A stretch of DNA of 64,000 nucleotides from Lacisediminihabitans sp040549465 (GTDB taxonomy: Bacteria; Actinomycetota; Actinomycetes; Actinomycetales; Microbacteriaceae). The translations under genes and the position numbers were made by a program. The notes beneath the pieces are model-generated. The model was not told the DNA's origin. It did not search any database and worked only from the letters and a program-made list of their open reading frames with translations. Positions within the stretch are counted from its first letter, which is position 1; each line of letters starts with the position of its first letter. Positions 32,698-41,758 of this stretch are shown one piece after another. The stretch covers positions 124,001 to 188,000 of the forward strand of contig NZ_JBEPTL010000001.1 in the NCBI RefSeq assembly GCF_040549465.1, given 5' to 3'.

Positions 32698-33462
32698 ATG
32701 TCAGGCCACTCCAAATGGGCAACCACCAAGCACCAAAAAGCAGTCAAAGACTCGCGTCGTGCCAAGTCGTTCGCCAAGCTCATCAAGAACATCGAAGTCG
32801 CCGCCAAGCTGGGCGGCGCAGACCTCGCCGGTAACCCGACCCTTGTGGACGCCATCCAGAAGGCGAAGAAGACTTCGGTGCCGAACTCGAACATCGACTC
32901 GGCGGTCAAGCGTGGTTCCGGCCAGCTTGGTGTAGCAGTCGACTACCAGACCATCATGTATGAGGGCTATGCGGCGGGCGGCGTCGCCCTGCTGATCGAG
33001 TGCCTTACAGATAACAAGAATCGCGCGGCCGCAAACGTGCGCACTGTCATGAGCCGCAACGGCGGCACCATGGGCGACCCGGGCAGCGTCGCCTATAACT
33101 TCAGCCGCAAAGGCGTCATCTCGGTAACGAAAACCGACGCCGTGGCTGAAGACGACATCCTCGGCGCCGTGCTGGATGCCGGTGCAGAAGAAGTCAACGA
33201 TCGTGGCGCAGGTTTCGAGATCGTCACCGAGCCGAGCGACCTGGTCGCCGCGCGCACAGCGCTTCAGGATGCCGGGATCGACTACGACTCGGCGGACATC
33301 GAGTTCGTGCCAGGTCTCACCATCGAGGTCGACGTCGAGACGGCCCGCAAGATATTCCGCCTCATCGACGCACTCGATGATGATGACGACGTGCAGAACG
33401 TCTACGGCAACTTCGAGGTGCCGGCCGACGTACAGGCGACGCTCGACGACGACGAAGACTAG
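32698..33462 (+). CDS. yebC: YebC/PmpR family protein
   Basis: A 254-residue cytosolic protein of the YebC/TACO1 family. Members were first described as DNA-binding regulators and more recently as factors that help ribosomes through proline-rich stretches. The N-terminus SGHSKWATTKHQKAVKDSRR is diagnostic, followed by LGGADLAGNPTLVDAI and the middle block YEGYAAGGVALLIECLTDN. The C-terminus is strongly acidic. ATG 32698 is chosen because the family begins there and a -10 hexamer lies seven bases upstream. It precedes ruvCAB, an order found widely in bacteria. Confidence 0.95.
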   Translation: MSGHSKWATTKHQKAVKDSRRAKSFAKLIKNIEVAAKLGGADLAGNPTLVDAIQKAKKTSVPNSNIDSAVKRGSGQLGVAVDYQTIMYEGYAAGGVALLIECLTDNKNRAAANVRTVMSRNGGTMGDPGSVAYNFSRKGVISVTKTDAVAEDDILGAVLDAGAEEVNDRGAGFEIVTEPSDLVAARTALQDAGIDYDSADIEFVPGLTIEVDVETARKIFRLIDALDDDDDVQNVYGNFEVPADVQATLDDDED

Positions 33463-33476
33463 GTCGGCCGGCTAGC

Positions 33477-34082
33477 TTGGCCAGCACAGCAGCGGCGGCC
33501 AATATTCGGGTACTCGGCATCGACCCCGGCCTCACGCGGTGCGGCGTCGGGATCGTGGATGTCACGTCGACGCGTAAAGCGACACTCGTCGATGTCGTGG
33601 TCATCCGCACCCCCCACGAGATGCCGCTGGAACAGCGTCTGTTGCACGTCGGCGACGAGATCGAGCGACTGCTCGACGAACATCAGCCAGGCGCTGTGGC
33701 GATCGAGAGGGTGTTTGCACAGCACAACCTGCGTACGGTGATGGGCACCGCCCAGATCAGCGGTGTCGCCCTCCATCTCGCGGCGAAGCGTGGGCTTGTC
33801 GTCGGGCTGCACACGCCTTCCGAGGTGAAGGCTGCGATCACGGGATACGGTTCGGCGGACAAGAAGCAGGTCGCCACCATGGTCGCGAGGGTTCTCGGTC
33901 TCGCCGTGCTGCCGACGCCGGCGGACGCATCCGATGCCCTGGCGATCGCCATCTGTCATGCGTGGAAACGCAGTGCTGCCGTCGCGGGACCTGCAGGCGC
34001 CCTCACGCCCGCGCAGGAAGCGTGGCTCGCCGCGGAGCGCTCCGCAGGGAAGTCGGCCCCCAAACGTAGGCTTGCTCCATGA
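33477..34082 (+). CDS. ruvC: crossover junction endodeoxyribonuclease RuvC
   Basis: A 201-residue Holliday junction resolvase. RuvC cuts two strands of the junction held by RuvAB, in the last step of homologous recombination. The acidic active site is visible: Asp in VLGIDPGLTRCG, Glu in GAVAIERVF and Asp in ASDALAIAICH. The start is a TTG at 33477, 14 bp after yebC, and no better start is available before the first motif. The C-terminal tail of about 30 residues is Ala/Lys/Arg-rich. The stop overlaps the ruvA start (ATGA). No SOS box was seen. Confidence 0.95.
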   Translation: MASTAAAANIRVLGIDPGLTRCGVGIVDVTSTRKATLVDVVVIRTPHEMPLEQRLLHVGDEIERLLDEHQPGAVAIERVFAQHNLRTVMGTAQISGVALHLAAKRGLVVGLHTPSEVKAAITGYGSADKKQVATMVARVLGLAVLPTPADASDALAIAICHAWKRSAAVAGPAGALTPAQEAWLAAERSAGKSAPKRRLAP

Positions 34083-34699
34083 TCTCTTCTGTCCGTGGCA
34101 CCGTGCTCGGCGTCGCTGGAACGACAGCGCTCATCGAGGTCGGGGGAGTCGGATTCTCGGTCACCGTCACCCCACAGCACGCGCTCTCCCTGCGCGTCGG
34201 AGCAGAAGCAACGGTACGCACGGCGTTGATCGTCCGAGACGACGACCTGTCGCTGTTCGGTTTCGTCGACTCCGACGAACTCGCCGTTTTCGACCTGTTG
34301 CGCGGCGTGACCGGGGTCGGTCCGAAATCCGCCATGGGCGTTCTCGCCGCGATGAGTCCCGGTCAGGTCGCGGCTGCTGTGGCGACCGAGGATGACGGAG
34401 CATTCCGTAAGGTTTCTGGTATCGGACCCAAGACCGCCAAGCTGATCGTGCTGTCGCTGGCAGGCAAGATGCAGATCGCTCCCACCTCTGCCGCACGGGT
34501 ACCGATCGCCAGGGCGACCGTGAGCGACAGCGTACTGGTGGCTCTCGTCGGGCTCGGATGGTCTGAGAAGGTCGCCGCACAGGCTGTCGACGATGCTGTG
34601 GCGGCGACACCCAGCGACGAAGCGGCCACCGTGCCCGCGCTGCTCCGCCTCGCGCTCACCCAGCTGGGTCCGCAACAGGCAGGGTCGAGCCTCCGATGA
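34079..34699 (+). CDS. ruvA: Holliday junction branch migration protein RuvA
   Basis: A 206-residue protein with the OB-fold domain (ISSVRGTVLGVAGTTALIEV), the two helix-hairpin-helix motifs (LLRGVTGVGPKSAMGVLAA and KVSGIGPKTAKLIVLSL) and the small RuvB-binding C-terminal domain (VALVGLGWSEKVAAQAVDDA). RuvA tetramers bind the junction and load RuvB. It overlaps ruvC and ruvB by four bases each, so all three proteins should be made together. Length is typical. Confidence 0.96.
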   Translation: MISSVRGTVLGVAGTTALIEVGGVGFSVTVTPQHALSLRVGAEATVRTALIVRDDDLSLFGFVDSDELAVFDLLRGVTGVGPKSAMGVLAAMSPGQVAAAVATEDDGAFRKVSGIGPKTAKLIVLSLAGKMQIAPTSAARVPIARATVSDSVLVALVGLGWSEKVAAQAVDDAVAATPSDEAATVPALLRLALTQLGPQQAGSSLR

Positions 34700-35733
34700 G
34701 CGAGTTGGATGACCCATCGGTCGCGATCGTGCTACCCACGCCTGAATCGGACGCCGAACTCGCTTTCGAGGGCGCGCTGCGCCCGAAGACCCTGGCCGAG
34801 TTCGTCGGCCAGTCCAAGGTGCGTGCACAGCTGCAGCTGCTGCTGCAGGCGGCAAAGCTGCAGAACCGCACGCCGGACCACATCCTCCTCGCCGGCCCGC
34901 CAGGACTCGGCAAGACCACCCTCGCGATGATCGTGGCCGAGGAGAGCGGACGACCGCTCAGGATGTCAAGCGGCCCCGCTATCCAGCACGCCGGAGATCT
35001 CGCCGCCGTGCTCTCGTCGTTGGTGCCGGGGGAGATCCTGTTCATCGATGAGATCCACCGGATGGCACGCTCCGCTGAGGAGATGCTCTACCTTGCGATG
35101 GAGGATTTCCGTATCGACATCATGGTGGGTAAGGGAGCGGGCGCGACATCCATCCCGCTTGATCTCGCCCCGTTCACGCTGGTCGGGGCGACCACCAGAT
35201 CGGGCCTTCTGCCGAACCCGCTGCGTGACCGCTTCGGATTCACCGCACATCTTGAGTTCTATGCGGAGTCAGAGCTTGAGCAGGTGCTGTCTCGTGCAGC
35301 CGCGCTGCTCAACCTCCCCATCGATCGTGAAGCGCTTGCTGAGATCGCGGGACGTTGCCGGGGAACTCCCAGAATCGCGAACCGACTGCTGCGACGGGTG
35401 CGCGATTACTCCCTCGTGCATGACTCCGCGGGCCTCGAGGCGGTGCATGCCGCACTGCAGCTGTACGACGTCGACGAACTGGGACTCGACCGCCTCGACC
35501 GTGCGGTGATGGACATTATTCTGAGCCGTTTCGACGGGGGACCGGTGGGTTTGAACACCCTGGCCGTTTCTGTCGGCGAGGAGGCTGAGACGATCGAAGC
35601 CGTCGTCGAACCCTTTCTCGTGAGGATCGGTCTTCTCACCCGTACGCCGCGCGGGCGAGTGGCCACGCGAGCCGCCTGGAAGCACTTCGGTATCAACAGG
35701 GCCGACGGAGCGCTCTTCGGGGATGACCTATGA
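34696..35733 (+). CDS. ruvB: Holliday junction branch migration ATPase RuvB
   Basis: A 345-residue AAA+ motor that drives branch migration with RuvA. Walker A is GPPGLGKTTLA (about residue 70), Walker B is ILFIDEIHRMA (about 114), sensor 1 is VGATTRSGLLPNPLRDRFG with the arginine finger, and the C-terminal winged helix includes PRGRVATRAAWKHFG. The overlap with ruvA is ATGA. A new promoter for yajC follows the stop. Confidence 0.97.
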   Translation: MSELDDPSVAIVLPTPESDAELAFEGALRPKTLAEFVGQSKVRAQLQLLLQAAKLQNRTPDHILLAGPPGLGKTTLAMIVAEESGRPLRMSSGPAIQHAGDLAAVLSSLVPGEILFIDEIHRMARSAEEMLYLAMEDFRIDIMVGKGAGATSIPLDLAPFTLVGATTRSGLLPNPLRDRFGFTAHLEFYAESELEQVLSRAAALLNLPIDREALAEIAGRCRGTPRIANRLLRRVRDYSLVHDSAGLEAVHAALQLYDVDELGLDRLDRAVMDIILSRFDGGPVGLNTLAVSVGEEAETIEAVVEPFLVRIGLLTRTPRGRVATRAAWKHFGINRADGALFGDDL

Positions 35734-35811
35734 TTCAAGTTGGTCTCACAGTGCGCAGGGTTAGACTCCCCGTGTTCTCCCCTATGCACCCTCGGAAGGT
35801 TTGTTCGACCC

Positions 35812-36231
35812 ATGGATCCAATTCTCATTGTTGTCGCGGTTGCGCTGGCCGTATTCGTTTTCTTCCAGTTCCGCAGCTCCCGTAAGCGCGCCAAAGAGAC
35901 TGCGGCGCGCCAGGCGGCGATTCTTCCCGGCGTCGAGATCATGACGAACTATGGCCTCTACGGCACGATCCTCTCGATCGATGAAGACACGAACGTCGCC
36001 CTCATCGAGACCACGCCAGGCACGGTTCTCAAGATTCACCGCCAGACCATTCTCAAGCCCGTTGAGGACGAGACGACAGAGGTGAGCGACGACGCTGAAG
36101 TGGAGGAGACGCCGATCACCGAACTCAACCAGGACAATGCCATCGTCGCTGGCGAGCCGGAGTTCGGCGAGCGTATCGATCCCGACGAGAAGAAGCCGGT
36201 TCGCAAGTCCACCAAAAAGGTCGGCGAGTAG
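35812..36231 (+). CDS. yajC: preprotein translocase subunit YajC
   Basis: A 139-residue Sec accessory protein with one N-terminal membrane helix (PILIVVAVALAVFVFFQF) and a cytosolic domain containing the family block PGVEIMTNYGLYGTILSIDED. YajC associates with SecDF at the translocon. The acidic C-terminal extension (about residues 85-139) is longer than in Escherichia coli, as is usual in actinobacteria. ATG 35812 is chosen because the membrane helix follows at once; GGAAGG lies upstream, and TAGACT at 35762-35767 could be the -10 element. Confidence 0.94.
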   Translation: MDPILIVVAVALAVFVFFQFRSSRKRAKETAARQAAILPGVEIMTNYGLYGTILSIDEDTNVALIETTPGTVLKIHRQTILKPVEDETTEVSDDAEVEETPITELNQDNAIVAGEPEFGERIDPDEKKPVRKSTKKVGE

Positions 36232-36336
36232 CCACTAACCTGATGTTTGCCCGCGTGCGACCGTTGCGCGCGGCGATGTCCTCCGTGAGTTCCCGGCTGC
36301 GTGCCGCGACCACTCGTAGAAAGCTGAGTTTCCCCG

Positions 36337-38064
36337 GTGGCACGAACTACACCTGTTAGGAAGGCTTGGCGCTCACTCACCTGGCTGCTGGTCATCGTCG
36401 CCGGACTCACCGCCCTCAACGGTGGCGCTGTGCTCTGGGCCGGAGGTTCGTGGGCACCGAAGCTCGCCCTCGACCTCCAGGGTGGGACCGAGATCATCCT
36501 CGCCCCGCAGGTGGCTAATGGTGCTGCGAAGCCTACGGCTGAGCAGTTGCAGCAGGCCGTGTCGATCATCCGCCAGCGCATCGACGCGAGCGGGGTCTCC
36601 GAGGCTGAGATCAATACCCAGGGCGACCAGAACATCGTGGTCGACCTTCCGGGAACGCCGGACAAGTCGACGATCAATCGCATCGAATCGTCGGCAAAGC
36701 TGGAGTTCCGAGCGGTCCTCAAGTCGGATGCCGCTCCGACCAGCGCGGTGGGCGGCTCTGCGAGTCCGACGCCGAGTCCCTCCTCCGACGTACCGCTCGC
36801 ATCGACGCCGAGCGTGAGCCCCACCAATGGCAGCGATGACGCCTGGGTGACGCCGGCCCTTCAGCAGCAGTTCACCGACTTCACCTGCACCGAGGCCAAC
36901 CTGCAGAAGGCGAACGTCGCTCCGGCCGCGAAGCCGCTCGTCACCTGCGACAATCGCGGTCAGTACAAGTACATCCTCGGGCCGGTAGAGGTCGCCGGTG
37001 AGACCATCAGCGACGCCACCAACGGCCTGGTTTCCACCAGCCAGGGCGCCAGTACCGGTCAGTGGGCTGTCAACATCGTCTTCAACGGCAAGGGCACCAA
37101 AGAGTTCTCGGATGTGACGACGAGATTGAACGCGCTCACCGGCGTGAAGAACCAGTTCGCGATCGTGCTCGACGGACGCATCATCTCGGCACCGACGACT
37201 AATGCCGTGATCTCCAATGGCAAGCCGCAGATCAGCGGATCTTTTACCCAGGCCTCGTCCAAGACCCTCGCCGACCAGCTCAAGTTCGGTGCACTGCCGA
37301 TCGGCTTCACTGTGCAGAGCCGTGACGTTATCTCGGCGACGCTCGGAACGACCCAGTTGTTGAGCGGCCTGATCGCCGGAGTGATCGGGCTGCTGCTGGT
37401 CTTCATCTACTCGCTCTTCCAGTACCGCTTGCTCGGCATGGTGACCATCGCGTCCCTCGTGGTCGCCGCCGTGCTGACCTACCTGGTGATCGCGGTGTTG
37501 TCGTGGCGAGAAGGATTCCGATTGTCGCTCGCCGGAGTCGCTGGTCTAATCGTCGCCATCGGATTCACCGCCGACTCGTTCATCGTGTACTTCGAACGAA
37601 TACGTGACGAACTGAGGGAGGGGCGTGCTCTGGTCAGCGCTGTGGAGGCGGGCTGGAAACGCGCGCTGCGCACGGTTTTCGCCGCCAAGGGAGTGAACCT
37701 GCTGTCCGCGGCCGTGCTGTTCGTGCTGGCTATCGGAAATGTCAAGGGGTTCGCCCTCACCCTCGGTATCACGACAATCATCGACGTCCTCGTGGTGGTG
37801 TTGTTCACCCATCCGGTGCTGCAGCTGCTGGCGAATACGCCGTTCTTCTCGAGCGGACATCCACTCAGCGGACTCGATCCGAACGCGCTAGGGGCCGTCT
37901 ATCGCGGGCGTGCCCAGTTTCGTGCGCCGGTCGCATCCGGACCCAGGGTGGCCGGTGCGGGTCGTGAAGCAGTCCGTCGGCAGACCATCGCCGAACGGAA
38001 GGCCGCAGAGCTGGAGAGCTCCAGCGAGAAAAAGTCTGGATCGACCAAGGGAAAGAAGTCCTGA
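36337..38064 (+). CDS. secD: protein translocase subunit SecD
   Basis: A 575-residue component that pulls exported proteins out of the Sec channel using the proton gradient. The first membrane helix (SLTWLLVIVAGLTALNGGAV) is followed by LALDLQGGTEIILAP, a large extracytoplasmic P1 domain with a Ser/Pro/Thr-rich insert at about residues 130-165, and five further helices including the RND signature region (FTADSFIVYFERIRDELREG). The Lys-rich C-terminus is cytosolic. GTG start at 36337. Its TGA shares one base with the secF ATG. Confidence 0.95.
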   Translation: MARTTPVRKAWRSLTWLLVIVAGLTALNGGAVLWAGGSWAPKLALDLQGGTEIILAPQVANGAAKPTAEQLQQAVSIIRQRIDASGVSEAEINTQGDQNIVVDLPGTPDKSTINRIESSAKLEFRAVLKSDAAPTSAVGGSASPTPSPSSDVPLASTPSVSPTNGSDDAWVTPALQQQFTDFTCTEANLQKANVAPAAKPLVTCDNRGQYKYILGPVEVAGETISDATNGLVSTSQGASTGQWAVNIVFNGKGTKEFSDVTTRLNALTGVKNQFAIVLDGRIISAPTTNAVISNGKPQISGSFTQASSKTLADQLKFGALPIGFTVQSRDVISATLGTTQLLSGLIAGVIGLLLVFIYSLFQYRLLGMVTIASLVVAAVLTYLVIAVLSWREGFRLSLAGVAGLIVAIGFTADSFIVYFERIRDELREGRALVSAVEAGWKRALRTVFAAKGVNLLSAAVLFVLAIGNVKGFALTLGITTIIDVLVVVLFTHPVLQLLANTPFFSSGHPLSGLDPNALGAVYRGRAQFRAPVASGPRVAGAGREAVRRQTIAERKAAELESSSEKKSGSTKGKKS

Positions 38065-39077
38065 TGCCCAGTTTGGTCACATTCGGCAACGACCTCTACA
38101 CGGGTGCCCGTTCGGTCAACTTTGTCGGCAAGCGCAAGATCTGGTATGCCATTGCGATCGTCCTGATCGTGGCTTCCGCCATTGTTCCCCTGGTCAATGG
38201 AGGCTTCAACTTCGGCATCGAGTTTCGCGGCGGATCGCAGTTCCAGATCACCCAGGCGTCGAGCATCAAACAACAACCGGCGATCGATGCCGTGCAGAGC
38301 ATCGTTCCCAACGAGGTCGCGCACGTGAGCAGCGTCGGAACAGCCGGCGTGCGCGTACAGACCAACCAGCTCACCGACAAGGAGACGCAGCAGGTTACGG
38401 ACGCCCTCGCCAAGGCGTATAGCGTTCCGGTGAAGGATGTCGCGACCTCGTTCATCGGACCGAGCTGGGGCGCGGACATCACCTCGCAGGCGCTCCGTGC
38501 ACTGATCGTGTTCGTGGTTCTCGCGGCCATTGCCATGGCCATCTATTTCCGCACCTGGAAGATGGCGATCGCGGCGATCGTCTCTCTTCTCCACGACCTC
38601 ATCATCGTGGCCGGTGTGTATGCGGCAACCGGTTTCGAGGTGACGCCGGCCGCGGTGATCGGCTTCCTGACCATCCTCGGGTTCTCGCTCTACGACACTG
38701 TCGTGGTGTTCGACAAGATTCGCGAGAATACGTCGCGCCTGGGCGCGGAGTCCCGATACACCTTCGGTGAGGCCGTCAACCTCGCGGTGAACCAGACCCT
38801 TGTGCGCTCCATCAATACGGGTGTCGTAGCGGCACTGCCTGTCGCCTCGATCCTCTTCATCGGAGCATTCGTGCTGGGGGCGGACACGCTGCGAGACATC
38901 TCGCTCGCCCTGCTCGTCGGTATCGTCGTCGGCACCTACTCCACGATCTTTATCGCGGCCCCGCTCTACGCGCAACTGCGCGAGAAGGAAAAGGACATCA
39001 GCGCTAACGATCGGCGCACCATCGCCGCTCGTACGCGCAGCGCAGGCGCGACGAACAGTGCGGGAGCAACATCATGA
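38064..39077 (+). CDS. secF: protein translocase subunit SecF
   Basis: A 337-residue partner of SecD with six predicted membrane helices and an extracytoplasmic domain after the first. The family blocks are FNFGIEFRGGSQFQI near residue 53 and ILGFSLYDTVVVFDKIRENT in the fourth helix region. The C-terminal tail is short and basic. Start and stop overlap secD (one base) and the rhodanese gene (four bases), so the translation of all three is coupled. Confidence 0.95.
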   Translation: MPSLVTFGNDLYTGARSVNFVGKRKIWYAIAIVLIVASAIVPLVNGGFNFGIEFRGGSQFQITQASSIKQQPAIDAVQSIVPNEVAHVSSVGTAGVRVQTNQLTDKETQQVTDALAKAYSVPVKDVATSFIGPSWGADITSQALRALIVFVVLAAIAMAIYFRTWKMAIAAIVSLLHDLIIVAGVYAATGFEVTPAAVIGFLTILGFSLYDTVVVFDKIRENTSRLGAESRYTFGEAVNLAVNQTLVRSINTGVVAALPVASILFIGAFVLGADTLRDISLALLVGIVVGTYSTIFIAAPLYAQLREKEKDISANDRRTIAARTRSAGATNSAGATS

Positions 39078-39412
39078 GCGGACTACCCGAAGTCACGGCG
39101 ACCGAAGCAATCCAACTCGCAGAAGCCGGTACCTGGGTGCTTGACGTGCGCGAACAGGACGAGTGGGATCGCGGTCATTCGCCCCTGACCCATCTCCTGC
39201 CGATGTCCGCGATGACCGAGCGCCTGCCTGAAGTTCCGACGGGCCAGCGCGTTCTGGTCATCTGTCATGCCGGCTCGCGTTCGTTGCGCGTTACGAAGGC
39301 GCTGCAGGATGCGGGCTACGACGCCGTCAACGTGGCCGGCGGCATGCTCGCCTGGGCCGAAGCCGGCGGCGAACTCGTCTCAGAAGGTTCGGACGAACCT
39401 CGCGTCGGCTGA
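39074..39412 (+). CDS. single-domain rhodanese-like protein
   Basis: A 112-residue cytosolic rhodanese. The active-site Cys is in VICHAGSRSLRVTKAL (about residue 59) and the domain has the usual WVLDVREQDEWDRGH and AVNVAGGMLAWAEAG. It should transfer sulfane sulfur or act as a thiol-redox or metabolic sulfur carrier. The coding start overlaps the secF stop (ATGA), so it is translated with the Sec genes, and relA follows 81 bp later. No functional link to either neighbour is evident. Confidence 0.9.
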   Translation: MSGLPEVTATEAIQLAEAGTWVLDVREQDEWDRGHSPLTHLLPMSAMTERLPEVPTGQRVLVICHAGSRSLRVTKALQDAGYDAVNVAGGMLAWAEAGGELVSEGSDEPRVG

Positions 39413-39493
39413 TCGGGTGCCCGTTCGCGCCCTCAGCGAACCCGGCAGGACGGCTCCTGGCGCGGTGATAGTTTTGCGGAGGGAGGAGGAACG

Positions 39494-41758
39494 ATGACCG
39501 AGACGACAGCTCCGAACTCTCCGACGCCCGGCACCGCGTCGCTCCGCACTCTTCTTCCGCGGATCTTCTCCAAAGCACAGCCGACGGGTGCCGTCGACAG
39601 GCTGATCAAGACCGCCAGGTTGCATCATCCCAAGTCCGACGTCAGTATCATCGAGCGTGCCTATACGACGGCCGAGACCGCCCACCGCGGCCAGCTGCGT
39701 AAGAGTGGCGAGCCGTACATCACTCACCCTGTTGCCGTCGCCCAGATTCTGGCCGACCTCGGCATCGGGCCGAAGACGCTCGCCGCAGCACTTCTGCACG
39801 ACACCGTCGAGGACACCGAGTACACGCTCGATCAGCTGCGCGACGACTTCGGTGATGAGATCGCGATGCTGGTGGATGGGGTCACCAAACTCGACAAGCT
39901 GAAATACGGGGACAGCGCCCAAGCCGAGACCGTTCGCAAGATGGTCGTCGCGATGTCTAAGGACATCCGGGTGCTGGTGATCAAGCTCGCCGACCGTCTG
40001 CACAATGCCCGCACCTGGGGCTTCATGCCCATCGAGAACGCCACCCGCAAGGCGCAGGAGACCCTGGAGATCTATGCGCCGCTGGCGCATCGCCTCGGAA
40101 TCCAGGCGATCAAGTGGGAGCTCGAAGACCTCTCCTTCGCCGTGCTCTATCCGAAGCTCTACGTCGAGATCGAGAGCCTGGTCAAGCAGCGCACCCCGCA
40201 GCGCGAGGAATTCGTGCAGCAGGTCGTCAACGCCGTGAACAACGACCTCAAGGCGTCGAAGATCAAGGGCAAGGTCGCCGGCCGGCCGAAGCAGTACTAC
40301 TCGATCTACCAGAAGATGGTGGTGCGCGGCCGCGAGTTCGACGAGATCTACGACCTGGTCGGCATCCGCGTTCTCGTCGGCTCCGTGCGGGATTGCTACG
40401 CCGTGCTCGGCTCGATCCATGCACGCTGGAATCCGATCCCCGGCCGTTTCAAAGATTACATCGCCACCCCGAAGTTCAACCTCTACCAGTCGCTGCATAC
40501 GACAGTGATCGGGCCGAAGGGCCGTGCTGTCGAGATCCAAATCCGCACCGACGAGATGCACCAGCGCGCGGAATTCGGCGTCGCGGCTCACTGGAAATAC
40601 AAGGAACGTGTCAACGGTGGCAAGAACGTCGATATCAATGACGACGGCGACATGGCATGGCTAGCGCACATCTCCGACTGGCAGGCCGAAACCGTCGATC
40701 CGAACGAGTTCCTCGACTCGCTCCGCTTCGAGATCGGTGCCAAAGAGGTCTACGTTTTCACGCCACAGGGCAAAGTGATCGGTCTGCCTGCCGGCGCGAC
40801 GCCTGTCGACTTCGCCTACGCCGTGCACACCGAGGTCGGCCACCGCACCATGGGTTCGAAAGTCAACGGTCGCCTCATTCCCCTGGAGAGCACGCTCAGC
40901 AGCGGCGATGTGGTAGAGATCTTCACGTCGAAGAATCCGGATGCCGGACCAAGCCAGGGCTGGCTGAACTTCGTCAAGAGTCCGCGGGCCCGCAACAAGA
41001 TCAAGCAGTGGTTCACCAAGGAACGTCGTGACGAGGCGATCGAGCAGGGCAAGGATGCCATCGCTCGTGCCATGCGCAAACAGAACCTACCGCTCCAGAA
41101 GCTGATGAACCAGGACTCGTTCAGCGAGGTCGCATCGCAGATGCGTTTTGACGACATCTCCGCGCTCTACGCGGCGGTCGGCGAAGGCCACGTCTCGACT
41201 CAGTCGGTGATCGAGAAGGTTCTGGCGACTCTGCACACCGAGGCGGAGACCGAGGATGCCGAAATCCCGTTCCCCAGCAAGGGGCGCAGTAAGCCGCTGC
41301 GCAACAGCGACTCTGGCGTGCTCGTGCGAGGAGCGCCGGACATCCTGGTCAAGCTGGCCAAGTGCTGCACGCCTGTGCCTGGCGACCCCATTGTGGGCTT
41401 CGTGACCCGCGGCGCTGGCGTCTCGGTGCACCAGGCGGACTGCCACAACGTCGCCTCGCTGCTCAACGAGCCGGAGCGAATGATCGACGTTGAATGGGCG
41501 CCGACCTCGTCGAGCGTGTTCCTGGTGCAGATCCAGGTGGAGGCGCTCGATCGTGCGGGTCTTCTGTCGGATGTGACCCGCGTGCTCTCAGAGAGCCACG
41601 TGAATATTCTCTCGGCGACCGTGTCGACCTCGAGCGACCGCCTGGCCCTCAGTCGTTTCGTGTTCGAAATGGGGGATACCACCCACCTCGACGCCGTCCT
41701 GAACGCCGTGCGCCGTATCGACACCGTCTACGACGTATACAGGGTGTCTGGCGGCTGA
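39494..41758 (+). CDS. relA: bifunctional (p)ppGpp synthetase/hydrolase RelA/SpoT
   Basis: A 754-residue Rel enzyme that makes and breaks (p)ppGpp in the stringent response. The HD hydrolase domain has ALLHDTVEDTEYT (about residue 100), and the synthetase domain has GRFKDYIATPKFNLYQSLHT (about 317); the RFKD form is the bifunctional type. A TGS domain (VYVFTPQGKVIGLPAGATP, about 420), a zinc-finger-like region (KLAKCCTPVPGDPIVGF with VHQADCHNV) and a C-terminal ACT domain follow. GGAGGGAGGAACG gives a strong ribosome-binding site. The gene end overlaps the convergent AbiEi-like gene by 31 bp. Confidence 0.97.
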   Translation: MTETTAPNSPTPGTASLRTLLPRIFSKAQPTGAVDRLIKTARLHHPKSDVSIIERAYTTAETAHRGQLRKSGEPYITHPVAVAQILADLGIGPKTLAAALLHDTVEDTEYTLDQLRDDFGDEIAMLVDGVTKLDKLKYGDSAQAETVRKMVVAMSKDIRVLVIKLADRLHNARTWGFMPIENATRKAQETLEIYAPLAHRLGIQAIKWELEDLSFAVLYPKLYVEIESLVKQRTPQREEFVQQVVNAVNNDLKASKIKGKVAGRPKQYYSIYQKMVVRGREFDEIYDLVGIRVLVGSVRDCYAVLGSIHARWNPIPGRFKDYIATPKFNLYQSLHTTVIGPKGRAVEIQIRTDEMHQRAEFGVAAHWKYKERVNGGKNVDINDDGDMAWLAHISDWQAETVDPNEFLDSLRFEIGAKEVYVFTPQGKVIGLPAGATPVDFAYAVHTEVGHRTMGSKVNGRLIPLESTLSSGDVVEIFTSKNPDAGPSQGWLNFVKSPRARNKIKQWFTKERRDEAIEQGKDAIARAMRKQNLPLQKLMNQDSFSEVASQMRFDDISALYAAVGEGHVSTQSVIEKVLATLHTEAETEDAEIPFPSKGRSKPLRNSDSGVLVRGAPDILVKLAKCCTPVPGDPIVGFVTRGAGVSVHQADCHNVASLLNEPERMIDVEWAPTSSSVFLVQIQVEALDRAGLLSDVTRVLSESHVNILSATVSTSSDRLALSRFVFEMGDTTHLDAVLNAVRRIDTVYDVYRVSGG

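Noticed and set aside
33463..33476. An SOS (LexA) box before ruvC
   Set aside because: No TCGAAC-n4-GTTCGA or similar palindrome is visible in the short gap before ruvC or upstream of yebC.
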